Assembly (NCBI RefSeq): GCF_037572775.1
Contig: NZ_JBBHKA010000001.1
Location: 1,426,001 to 1,490,000, forward strand
Direction: 5' to 3'
Length of the DNA: 64,000 nucleotides
DNA from: Ramlibacter sp. PS4R-6
Lineage (GTDB): Bacteria > Pseudomonadota > Gammaproteobacteria > Burkholderiales > Burkholderiaceae_C
Part shown: in pieces, positions 24,511 to 31,866 of the stretch
How the letters are laid out: each line of letters starts with the position of its first letter
Numbering within the stretch: the first letter of the stretch is position 1
The notes under the pieces: generated by a model
Seen by the model: only the letters and a program-made list of their open reading frames with translations
Told to the model about the DNA's origin: nothing
Databases searched by the model: none
Translations under genes and position numbers: made by a program

Positions 24511-25785
24511 ATGGAGGCCGCGTATCCCTACCGGCTCCTGACCCTGCGCTTCCACGACCGGCAGGCGGAAGCCGCCTTCGCTGCGGAAAGGGCGCTGCGG
24601 CTGGTCCGCCCGTTCCGTTGGGTCGTGGCCATCCTCGCGGCGCTGTCGTTGCTCGTCGGTGTTGCGATCACGGTGATCGCACCCGAGTCGACAGCGCTCC
24701 TGAACCGCACGCTCCTGCCTTCGCTCGTGCTCTCGGCAGCCTCGCTGGCGGTCACCTGGCATCCCGTCTTCATCGCGCGGCAGCAGGCCGTGGTCGGCAG
24801 CGTCATCACGCTGGCCGTCCTGGCCACCTTGAACATGGCCGTGCAGTACCCGACGGAGAGGTTCCTCGCATCCGGCTTCTTCCTGCCGGCGGTACAGACG
24901 TTCTGCATCTATGCGCTCGTCGGGCTGCGGTTCCCGCTCGCCGTGGCGCTTGGCTGGGCCATGCTCGCCGGCTACGCAGCCATCGCGCATGTCGTGCACG
25001 GCCTCGCGGGCCCCGCGCTCGCGCGCCAGGTCCTCGCACTGGTGCTCGTGAACCTCGTGGGCATGCTCGCCGGCTGGCAGCTCGAGGCCGCGACGCGGCG
25101 CGCGTTCCTCGGGCGGCGCGCGGTCGAGCACGAGCGCGCCCGTTCGGAGGCCCTGCTGCTGAACATCCTGCCGGCGCCGATCGCCGAAAGGCTCAAGAAC
25201 TCTCCCGGAACGATTGCCGAAGCGCACCCGTCGGTCACCGTGCTGTTCGCCGACATCGCGGGGTTCACGACCTGGTGCGCCACGCGCAATGCCGCCAGCG
25301 TGGTGCAGATGCTGGACCGCGTGTTCACCGCGTTCGACGCGCTCGCCGCGCGGCACGGGCTGGAAAAGATCAAGACGATCGGCGACTGCTACATGGCGGC
25401 CGCGGGCCTGCCCAAAGCGCGCGAGGACCATGCGCAGGCCGCGCTCGCGATGGCCCGCGAGATGCTCGCCGAATGCGAGCGCATCGCACGCGAGACCGGC
25501 GAGCCGCTGCAGATGCGCATCGGGCTGAGCTCCGGCCCCGTGGTCGCCGGCGTCATCGGGCGCAGCAAGTTCATCTTCGACCTGTGGGGCGACACGGTGA
25601 ACACCGCGAGCCGCATGGAGTCGTGCGGCGAGCCCGGCCGCATCCAGTGCAGCGCCTCGACGGCGCGGCTGCTCGACGGCGTGGCCCTGGAATCGCGCGG
25701 CCGGGTGGAGGTGCGCGGCAAGGGGTCGATGGAGGTGTTCCTCATCGGCACGCGTACCGCCGAGGCAGCACTTGCGCTAGATTGA
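24511..25785 (+). CDS. Membrane class III adenylate cyclase
   Basis: 424-residue protein. Residues 1-190 contain about five to six hydrophobic helices (around 36-57, 68-85, 94-112, 122-138, 143-165, 172-190). A short signalling helix (200-230) precedes the catalytic domain (about 240-415). Metal ligands are Asp248 ('FADIAGFT') and Asp292 ('IGDCYM'). The adenine-selecting pair Lys288 ('IKTIG') and Asp357 ('FDLWG') and the transition-state Asn364 and Arg368 ('VNTASRM') are all present, so this should make cAMP rather than cGMP. No HAMP domain. It is co-oriented with the cNMP-domain kinase two genes upstream. Confidence 0.92.
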   Translation: MEAAYPYRLLTLRFHDRQAEAAFAAERALRLVRPFRWVVAILAALSLLVGVAITVIAPESTALLNRTLLPSLVLSAASLAVTWHPVFIARQQAVVGSVITLAVLATLNMAVQYPTERFLASGFFLPAVQTFCIYALVGLRFPLAVALGWAMLAGYAAIAHVVHGLAGPALARQVLALVLVNLVGMLAGWQLEAATRRAFLGRRAVEHERARSEALLLNILPAPIAERLKNSPGTIAEAHPSVTVLFADIAGFTTWCATRNAASVVQMLDRVFTAFDALAARHGLEKIKTIGDCYMAAAGLPKAREDHAQAALAMAREMLAECERIARETGEPLQMRIGLSSGPVVAGVIGRSKFIFDLWGDTVNTASRMESCGEPGRIQCSASTARLLDGVALESRGRVEVRGKGSMEVFLIGTRTAEAALALD

Positions 25786-25789
25786 CGGC

Positions 25790-26152
25790 ATGTCGCTGCA
25801 AGTCTCCCTAGCCCGCCAGGGGCCGGTCCTCGCCGTGAAGGGCAGCGGGCCGGCGAACCTCGCCGACCTCAAGGGCTTCGCGGACATGATGGCCACCGTC
25901 TGCCGCGAAGAGCAGCTCACGCACGTGCTGGTGGACCTGCTGGACGTCCAGCAACAGCTCACCTTCACCGAGCACCTGCAGCTGGGCGTGTACCTCGCCG
26001 AGCGCCTGCACTTCCTCACCAAGATGGCCTCAGTGGTCCCCGAGCAGATGCGCAGCGGCAACAGCGAGCGTGCCGCGCAGAAGTCGGGGCTGCAGATCCG
26101 CACCTTCACCGACATGGGCGAGGCACGCGACTGGCTGAAGCAGCCGGACTGA
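25790..26152 (+). CDS. STAS/SpoIIAA-like small protein
   Basis: 120-residue protein with a pattern of alternating beta strands and helices like the SpoIIAA-like/STAS group: 'HVLVDLLDVQQQLTFTEHLQLGVYLAERL' in the centre and 'SGLQIRTFTDMGEARDWL' at the end. It starts 4 bp after the cyclase stop, so it belongs to the same transcription unit. STAS domains often act as phospho-switch or nucleotide-sensing partners. A partner role for the kinase or cyclase is speculation. Confidence 0.6.
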   Translation: MSLQVSLARQGPVLAVKGSGPANLADLKGFADMMATVCREEQLTHVLVDLLDVQQQLTFTEHLQLGVYLAERLHFLTKMASVVPEQMRSGNSERAAQKSGLQIRTFTDMGEARDWLKQPD

Positions 26153-26186
26153 GCCGTCCGTATCATCGCGGCACAAGGAGGCCCGG

Positions 26187-26540
26187 ATGCCCTACATGCT
26201 CCTCATCCACGAACCGGTCGGCCAGCGCCAGCAGCGCACGCCGGCCGAAGGCGAAGCGGTGTACGGCCGCATGCTGCAGTTCGCCGATTCGCTCAAGTCG
26301 CGCGGCATCCTGCGCGGCGTCGAGTCGCTCACCTCGCTGGACGGCGCGTCGCGCCTGCAGGTGCGCAGCGGCAAGGCGCACGTGGTCGACGGCCCGTTCG
26401 CCGAAACCAAGGAGATGGTGGGCGGCTTCTTCCTGATCGACGTGCCCACGCGCGAACAGGCGGTGGCCATCGCGCGCGAATGCCCGGCGGCCGAGTGGGC
26501 CACGGTGGAGGTGCGCGAGACGGGCCCCTGCTATACGTAG
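26187..26540 (+). CDS. YCII/DGPF-domain protein 1
   Basis: 117-residue ferredoxin-like alpha+beta protein of the YCII-related family with the hallmark Asp-Gly-Pro-Phe-Ala-Glu-Thr-Lys-Glu motif at about residue 68. AAGGAGG lies before the ATG. DGPF proteins are known to be encoded beside ECF42 sigma factors, as here (sigma gene 0.9 kb downstream). Their biochemical function is unsettled. I saw no TGTCGA-type promoter in the 34 bp upstream of this copy. Confidence 0.85.
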   Translation: MPYMLLIHEPVGQRQQRTPAEGEAVYGRMLQFADSLKSRGILRGVESLTSLDGASRLQVRSGKAHVVDGPFAETKEMVGGFFLIDVPTREQAVAIARECPAAEWATVEVRETGPCYT

Positions 26541-26559
26541 ACGCCTAGGTAGCCGCGCC

Positions 26560-26586
26560 TGTCGAAAGGGCGCGGCGCGGATCGTC
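26560..26586 (+). promoter_or_regulatory. ECF42-type promoter motif (TGTCGA-N17-CGTC)
   Basis: TGTCGA at 26560-26565 and CGTC at 26583-26586 are separated by 17 bp, ending 28 bp before the second DGPF gene. ECF42 sigma factors are reported to recognise TGTCGA at -35 and a CGA/TC element at -10. The site sits inside the gene set that encodes such a sigma factor, so autoregulation of DGPF-VOC-sigma is likely. Confidence 0.65.
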
Positions 26587-26613
26587 GTGGGGATGTAACC
26601 ACCAGGAGCACCC

Positions 26614-27039
26614 ATGAAATTCATGATCATCGTGAAGGCCACGCCCGACTCCGAGGCCGGCCGCTTCCCGCCCGATTCCGACCAGCTGTTTCAGCAGATG
26701 GCGGCCTACCACGAGGACCTGGCCAAGGCCGGCGTGTTGCTGGATGGCTCGGGCCTGCAGCCGAGCAGCAAGGGCTGGCGCATCCGCTACGAGGCCGGCG
26801 ACAAGCGCCGCGTCATCGACGGCCCTTTCGCGGAAACGAAGGAGCTGATCGCCGGCTACACGCTCATCCAGTGCCGCAGCCGCGAAGAGGCGCTGGAGTG
26901 GTCGCGCCGCTTCCCCAACCCGGTCGGCCCGAACCAGCCGGCGGAGATCGAGGTGCGGCAGCTGTACGAGTTCGAGGACTTCGAAGGGCTCCTGAGCAGC
27001 GAGACCGAGGAGCGCTTCAAGAAGATCGGCTTCGAGTGA
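26614..27039 (+). CDS. YCII/DGPF-domain protein 2
   Basis: 141-residue DGPF protein with the motif Ile-Asp-Gly-Pro-Phe-Ala-Glu-Thr-Lys-Glu near residue 70. A longer acidic C-terminal tail ('EFEDFEGLLSSETEERF') is missing in copy 1. The ribosome site CAGGAG is good. It is preceded by a candidate ECF42 promoter and followed by the VOC and sigma genes, the typical ECF42 neighbourhood. The function of this family is not established. Confidence 0.88.
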   Translation: MKFMIIVKATPDSEAGRFPPDSDQLFQQMAAYHEDLAKAGVLLDGSGLQPSSKGWRIRYEAGDKRRVIDGPFAETKELIAGYTLIQCRSREEALEWSRRFPNPVGPNQPAEIEVRQLYEFEDFEGLLSSETEERFKKIGFE

Positions 27040-27050
27040 AGGGGATGGAC

Positions 27051-27464
27051 ATGGCGCGCCAGATCTTCGTCAACCTGCCCATCGCCGACATGAAGCGCAG
27101 CCGCGCCTTCTTCGAGGCGCTGGGCTTCACGTTCAACCCGCAGTTCACCAACGAGCAGGGCGCCTGCATGGTGATCGCCGAAGGCAGCATCCACGCGATG
27201 CTGCTCGTCAAGCCCTTCTTCCAGACCTTCATCGACACCGACATCGCCGATGCGACGAAGACGACCGAGGTGCTCACGTGCCTGTCGTGCGCCAGCCGCG
27301 CGGAAATCGACGAGCTGGTGAAGAAGGCGGTGGCCGCGGGCGGCCGCGCGCACCGCAAGCCGCAGGACCACGGTTTCATGTACGGCCACGGTTTCGTCGA
27401 TCCCGACGGCCACGTGTGGGAGCTGGTGTACATGGACCCCAACGCCGCGCCGCCGCAGGCCTGA
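27051..27464 (+). CDS. VOC-family (glyoxalase/bleomycin-resistance-like) protein
   Basis: 137-residue protein built of two beta-alpha-beta-beta-beta modules: 'QIFVNLPIADMKRSRAFFEALGFTF' opens the first and 'HGFVDPDGHVWELVYMD' closes the second. The C-terminal Glu of 'HVWELVY' and a His are usual metal ligands. The second ATG (27051) has the better-spaced GAAGG; the first is at 27045. It overlaps the sigma factor start by one base (TGATG). The substrate is unknown. Confidence 0.85.
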   Translation: MARQIFVNLPIADMKRSRAFFEALGFTFNPQFTNEQGACMVIAEGSIHAMLLVKPFFQTFIDTDIADATKTTEVLTCLSCASRAEIDELVKKAVAAGGRAHRKPQDHGFMYGHGFVDPDGHVWELVYMDPNAAPPQA

Positions 27465-28741
27465 TGCATTCGGCGACCCACGGCACGATCGCGGCGGTCT
27501 GGCGGATGGAGTCCGCGAAGATCGTCGCCGTCGTGGCGCGCATGGTGCGCGACGTGGGCGTCGCCGAGGAGCTCTCGCAGGATGCGCTCGTCGCCGCGCT
27601 CGAACGCTGGCCCGCCGACGGCGTGCCGGACAAGCCCGCCGCCTGGCTCATGGCCGCGGCGAAGAACCGCGCGCTCGACCACCTGCGCCACGCCAGGCTC
27701 GCCGCGCAGAAGCACGAGGAGATCGGCCACGACCTCGAAGCGCAGGAGGCGCTGATCGTGCCGGACTTCGTCGACGCCCTGGCCGCCGCGCAGGAAGACC
27801 CGATCGGCGACGACATGCTGCGCCTGGTGTTCACCGCGTGCCACCCGGTGCTGCCGACCGAAGCACGCGTGGCGCTCACGCTCAAGCTGCTGGCGGGACT
27901 GACGACGCACGAGATCGCGCGCGCCTACCTGGTGCCCGAGCCGACCATCGCGCAGCGCATCGTGCGCGCCAAGAAGACGCTCGCGGAAGCGAAGGTGCCG
28001 TTCGAGCTGCCGCCGGCGCCAGCGCTCGGCGCGCGGCTCGCGTCGGTGCTGGAGGCCATCTACCTGATCTACAACGAGGGCTACACGGCCACCTCGGGCG
28101 AGGACTGGCTGCGGCCCGCACTGTGCGACGAGGCGCTGCGCCTGGGCCGCATGCTGGCGGAACTCGCACCGGCCGAGCCCGAGGTGCATGGCCTTGTCGC
28201 GCTGATGGAACTGCAATCGTCGCGCGCCGCGGCGCGTGTCGATGCAAAGGGCAAGCCCGTGCTGCTGCTGGAGCAGGACCGCATGCGCTGGGACCGCCTC
28301 CTGATCCGGCGCGGGCTCGCCGCACTGGAGCGCGCGCACGCGGCCGGGGGCGACGCGGGGCCGTACCAGTTGCAGGCCGAGATCGCTGCGTGCCACGCGC
28401 GCGCCGCGACTTCCGATGCGACGGACTGGCAGCGCATCGCCGCCGTGTACGGCCGGCTCGCGAAGGCCGCGCCTTCGCCCGTGATCGAGCTCAATCGCGC
28501 GGTGGCGGTGGGCATGGCCGAAGGGCCCGCTGCGGGCCTGGCCATCGTCGACCGCATCGCCGGCGACAAGCAGCTGCGCAACTACCAGTGGCTCCCCAGC
28601 GTGCGTGGCGACCTGCTGTCCAAGCTGGGTCGCAAGGACGAGGCGAAAGAGGAGTTCGAGCGCGCCGCCATGCTCGCGGCCAACGAGCGCGAACGCGAGC
28701 TTCTGCTGGAGCGCGCGGCCGCCATGGGCCGCCAGCACTAG
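27464..28741 (+). CDS. ECF42-type RNA polymerase sigma factor with C-terminal TPR-like extension
   Basis: 425-residue sigma factor. Region 2 (about residues 10-80, 'SQDALVAALERWP' and 'PAAWLMAAAKNRALDHLR') and region 4 (about 120-170, 'EARVALTLKLLAGLTTHEIARAYLVPEPTIAQRI') are followed by a long C-terminal part with 'YLIYNEGY' and 'PSPVIELNRAVAVGMAEGPAAGL', characteristic of ECF42. No anti-sigma factor is adjacent. In this group the C-terminal TPR-like part is thought to replace one. Co-transcribed with VOC and DGPF genes. The inducing signal is unknown. Confidence 0.9.
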   Translation: MHSATHGTIAAVWRMESAKIVAVVARMVRDVGVAEELSQDALVAALERWPADGVPDKPAAWLMAAAKNRALDHLRHARLAAQKHEEIGHDLEAQEALIVPDFVDALAAAQEDPIGDDMLRLVFTACHPVLPTEARVALTLKLLAGLTTHEIARAYLVPEPTIAQRIVRAKKTLAEAKVPFELPPAPALGARLASVLEAIYLIYNEGYTATSGEDWLRPALCDEALRLGRMLAELAPAEPEVHGLVALMELQSSRAAARVDAKGKPVLLLEQDRMRWDRLLIRRGLAALERAHAAGGDAGPYQLQAEIAACHARAATSDATDWQRIAAVYGRLAKAAPSPVIELNRAVAVGMAEGPAAGLAIVDRIAGDKQLRNYQWLPSVRGDLLSKLGRKDEAKEEFERAAMLAANERERELLLERAAAMGRQH

Positions 28742-28747
28742 GCGGCT

Positions 28748-29404
28748 TTACCAGCCGAGGCGCACGCGCGCGATCGCCATGCCGACGGCGGCCTGCGTCG
28801 GGTCGACCACGGGCACGCCGAGTTCCTGCTGCAGGCCTTCGCGGTAGGCGGCCATGCCGGCGCAACCCAGCACCACCACGTCCGCGCCGTCGTCGTCGCG
28901 CAGTTGCCGGCCGATTTCCACCATGCGCTGCGCGGTGCGCTGCGCATCCTGCAATCCCACCACGCCGATCTCCAGCGCGCGTTCGCCGGCCAGCCGCGAG
29001 CCGATGCCCATGGCGCCGATGTAGCGCAGGTGGCGCGGGATGGACTTGCGCAGGATGGCGATGACGCCGACGCGGTGGCCCATGGTCATCGCGGTGAGCA
29101 GGCCGCATTCGCCGATGCCCAGCACCGGCTTTTTCGTCTGCTCCCGCAGCGAGTGCAGGCCCGGGTCGGAGTAGCAGGCCAGCACGAAGGCGTCGTGGTT
29201 GCCTTCCTCGCGCTTGAGCAGCTGGCCGAGCGGCACGATCACGCTGTCGGCGTGCTGCTGCAGCTCGATGCCGGGCGGGCCTTCCTTGAGCGTGACGCAG
29301 CGGATCTGCGCGTCGTCGGCGTAGCAGGACAGCGCCTCGTCCACGGCGCGCGTCACCGCCTCGGTGGAATTCGGGTTGATGACGAGGATGCGGGGCTGGG
29401 CCAT
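28748..29404 (-). CDS. Hydantoin racemase / Asp-Glu racemase family
   Basis: 218-residue racemase. The two catalytic cysteines are in 'VLACYSDPG' and 'VVLGCAGMA', and the N-terminus 'ILVINPNST' is the signature of hydantoin racemases. It is the third gene of an operon with D-carbamoylase and hydantoinase. It would interconvert L- and D-5-substituted hydantoins so that both enantiomers enter the D-specific route. Allantoin racemase is the main alternative, but no allantoinase or ureidoglycolate genes are nearby. Confidence 0.87.
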   Translation of the reverse strand: MAQPRILVINPNSTEAVTRAVDEALSCYADDAQIRCVTLKEGPPGIELQQHADSVIVPLGQLLKREEGNHDAFVLACYSDPGLHSLREQTKKPVLGIGECGLLTAMTMGHRVGVIAILRKSIPRHLRYIGAMGIGSRLAGERALEIGVVGLQDAQRTAQRMVEIGRQLRDDDGADVVVLGCAGMAAYREGLQQELGVPVVDPTQAAVGMAIARVRLGW

Positions 29405-29409
29405 GGTCG

Positions 29410-30870
29410 TTACGAATCGATGAGCCGGCGGAAGGCGCCAGCCGCATTGTCCCGCCTTTCGCCTGCCCTTGCGACGGGCGCGGGTGTTCCGCAGGGGATG
29501 AAGCGGCCGCTGCCCCGCGCCGCCAGCAGGCGGCCGTCGTCCACCACGAGCTGGCCGCGCACCAGCACCTGCACCGGCCAGCCCTTGACCGTGCGGCCTT
29601 CGTAGGGGGTGTAGCCGGCGTTGTCCTTCATCATCGAGGCGGACAGCGTCACCTCGCGCTGCGGGTCCCAGACCGCGATGTCGGCGTCGGCGCCGGGATC
29701 GAGCGTGCCCTTGCGCGGCGCGATGCCGTACATGCGCGCATGGTTGGTGGCCGTGAGCGCCACGAATTCGTTGGGCGTGATGCGGCCCTTGCCGACGCCC
29801 TCGGAGAACAGGAGCGGCATGCGTGCCTGGATGCCGGGCACGCCGTTGGCCATTTCCTTGAAGGTGGTCGCCTCGCCGTGGGGCAGCTTGCCGGTCGCGT
29901 CGAAGCGGTAGGGCGCGTGGTCGGACGAATAGATGCCGATGGTGCCGTCCTTCAACGCCTGCCACACCGCTTCCTGCGAGCGTGCGTCGCGCGGCGGCGG
30001 GCTGCAGCACCACTTGGCGCCTTCCAGCCCGGGCTTGTCGGCGTCGTCGGCGGTGAGGAACAGATACTGCGGGCAGCTTTCGGCGTGGATGGATGCGCCC
30101 AGCTTCTGTCCCGCGCGGATCGCCTCGATGGCCTCGATCCCCGACACGTGAACGATCAGCGCCGGCACGTCGAGCAGGCGCGTGAGCGAGATGACGCGGT
30201 GCGTGGCCTCGGCTTCGGCGATCGGGTGGTGGCTGGTGGCGTGGAACTTCGGCGCCTTGTGGCCGCGCTCGAGCAGCCGCCGCGCGATCCACTGGATCAC
30301 CTCGTGGTTCTCGGCGTGCACCATGACCAGCGCCCGCTCGCGGTCGGCGGCGAGCAGCACGTCCAGCACCTCGTCGTCCTTCAGGCGCAGCAGCTCGTAC
30401 GTGGTGTAGATCTTCAGCGAGGTGATGCCGCGCTTCACCATCGCCGGCAAGTCCTCTTGCAGCGCCTGGGGCGTCGGGTCCGAGACGATCAGGTGGAAGG
30501 CGTAGTCGACCACCGCCTTCTCCGCGGCGCGCTTCGCATAGTCGTCGACGACTGCGGGGATCGAGTCGCCGCGGTGCTGCGCGGCGAAGGGCATGATGGT
30601 GGTCGTGCCGCCGAACGCAGCGGCGACGCTGGCGCTGTAGAAGTCGTCCGCGCACATCACGCCCGAGGAGGAGCGCTGCTCCACGTGGCAATGGCTGTCG
30701 ATGCCGCCGGGCATCACGAGCTTGCCGCGCGCGTCGATTTCCGTCGCACCGGCGGGAAGACCCGCACGCACTTCCGCGACCTTGCCGCCCCGCACGCCGA
30801 CGTCGGCTTGCAGCGTGCGCTCGGCGGTCACCACCGTGCCGCCGCGCACCACCAGGTCGAAGTCAGCCAT
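29410..30870 (-). CDS. Dihydropyrimidinase / D-hydantoinase
   Basis: 486-residue cyclic amidohydrolase that opens hydantoin or dihydropyrimidine rings. Binuclear metal site residues are visible: His60 and His62 in 'GGIDSHCHVEQ', the Lys153 to be carboxylated in 'SLKIYTTYE', later His residues, and the Asp in 'YSSDHAPY'. A slightly long C-terminal tail (about residues 455-486) is basic and low in conservation. It overlaps the carbamoylase gene by 8 bp and precedes the racemase by 5 bp. Given the D-carbamoylase partner, D-hydantoinase is the better name than pyrimidine catabolism. Confidence 0.9.
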   Translation of the reverse strand: MADFDLVVRGGTVVTAERTLQADVGVRGGKVAEVRAGLPAGATEIDARGKLVMPGGIDSHCHVEQRSSSGVMCADDFYSASVAAAFGGTTTIMPFAAQHRGDSIPAVVDDYAKRAAEKAVVDYAFHLIVSDPTPQALQEDLPAMVKRGITSLKIYTTYELLRLKDDEVLDVLLAADRERALVMVHAENHEVIQWIARRLLERGHKAPKFHATSHHPIAEAEATHRVISLTRLLDVPALIVHVSGIEAIEAIRAGQKLGASIHAESCPQYLFLTADDADKPGLEGAKWCCSPPPRDARSQEAVWQALKDGTIGIYSSDHAPYRFDATGKLPHGEATTFKEMANGVPGIQARMPLLFSEGVGKGRITPNEFVALTATNHARMYGIAPRKGTLDPGADADIAVWDPQREVTLSASMMKDNAGYTPYEGRTVKGWPVQVLVRGQLVVDDGRLLAARGSGRFIPCGTPAPVARAGERRDNAAGAFRRLIDS

Positions 30871-31810
30871 TGGCGGGCGTCACTTCCGCCCCGGTCCGCT
30901 CGACGATCAGCTTGTAGTGCTCGGGCCGGCGGTGGCGCGCGAAATCGAACATCGTGCGCTTGAGGTCCGCGGCCAGGTCCAGGTCGCAATTGAACGCGAT
31001 CACCTCGTCCTGCTCGGTGACGCTCTTCGCCACGATCTCGCCCGTGGGCGCGACGATCAGCGAGTTGCCGAACATGCGGAAGCCGTCCTCGAAGCCGCAC
31101 TTGGCCGTCTCCACCAGCCAGGTCGCGTTCTGGAACGCCATGGCCTGCGCCATGATCAGGTGGTGGTGCACGCGCAGCGCGGGCGGCTCGGGGTAGTGCA
31201 GGTTCTCGCTCGGCGTGTTGAAGCCCAGCGCCACCAGCTCGGCGCCCTGCAGCGCCAGCACGCGGAAGGCCTCGGGCCAGCGCCGGTCGTTGCAGATCAG
31301 CATGCCGGCGATGGTGTTCATGTACTTCCACACGCGAAAGCCCAGGTCACCCACCTCGAAGTACTTCTTCTCCAGGTGCTGGAAGGCGGCCTGCGGCTTG
31401 TGGTCCGAGTGGCCGGGCAGGTGGATCTTGCGGTACTTGCCGACGATGCTGCCGTCGGGGCCGACGAGGATCGCGGTGTTGAAGCGGCGCACCTGGCCGG
31501 CCTCCAGCGTCTTCTCGGCGTAGCCGATGTAGAAGCCGATGCCCAGCTTCTTCGCCTCGTCGAAGAGCGGCTGCGTCTGCGCCGACGGCATGGTCTCCTC
31601 GAAGTACAGCCGGTCGACTTCGGCCTGGTCCTCGATCCACCAGCGCGGGAAGAACGTGGTGAACGCGAGCTCGGGAAACACCACGAACTTCGCACCCGCC
31701 GTGTGCGCTTCGCGCAGCAGGTTGACGAGGCGCTGGGTGGCGTCGACGCGTGTGTCGGAGCGGTGCAGCGGCCCGAGCTGCGCGGCCGCGATCCTGAGGT
31801 GTCTGCTCAT
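30863..31810 (-). CDS. N-carbamoyl-D-amino acid hydrolase
   Basis: 315-residue nitrilase-superfamily amidase that hydrolyses N-carbamoyl-D-amino acids to D-amino acids, CO2 and ammonia. The catalytic triad is Glu47 ('FPELAFTTFFPR'), Lys128 ('KYRKIHLPGH') and Cys173 ('ICNDRRWPE'). The flanking residues match Agrobacterium D-carbamoylases closely, including the active-site Arg-Arg-Trp and the later His-His. It is the first gene of the hydantoin operon and no regulator is adjacent. Confidence 0.9.
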   Translation of the reverse strand: MSRHLRIAAAQLGPLHRSDTRVDATQRLVNLLREAHTAGAKFVVFPELAFTTFFPRWWIEDQAEVDRLYFEETMPSAQTQPLFDEAKKLGIGFYIGYAEKTLEAGQVRRFNTAILVGPDGSIVGKYRKIHLPGHSDHKPQAAFQHLEKKYFEVGDLGFRVWKYMNTIAGMLICNDRRWPEAFRVLALQGAELVALGFNTPSENLHYPEPPALRVHHHLIMAQAMAFQNATWLVETAKCGFEDGFRMFGNSLIVAPTGEIVAKSVTEQDEVIAFNCDLDLAADLKRTMFDFARHRRPEHYKLIVERTGAEVTPANG

Positions 31811-31866
31811 GAAGGGTGTCCAGCGGGAAACTTCCGTCCCGCCCAGACTACGTTATATCCGCAGCG

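Noticed and set aside
31824-31843. Strong intrinsic terminator between the penicillin-binding protein gene and the D-carbamoylase gene
   Set aside because: Only a 6-bp GCGGGA/TCCCGC stem with an eight-base loop and no T run. It is kept as a comment, not as a feature.
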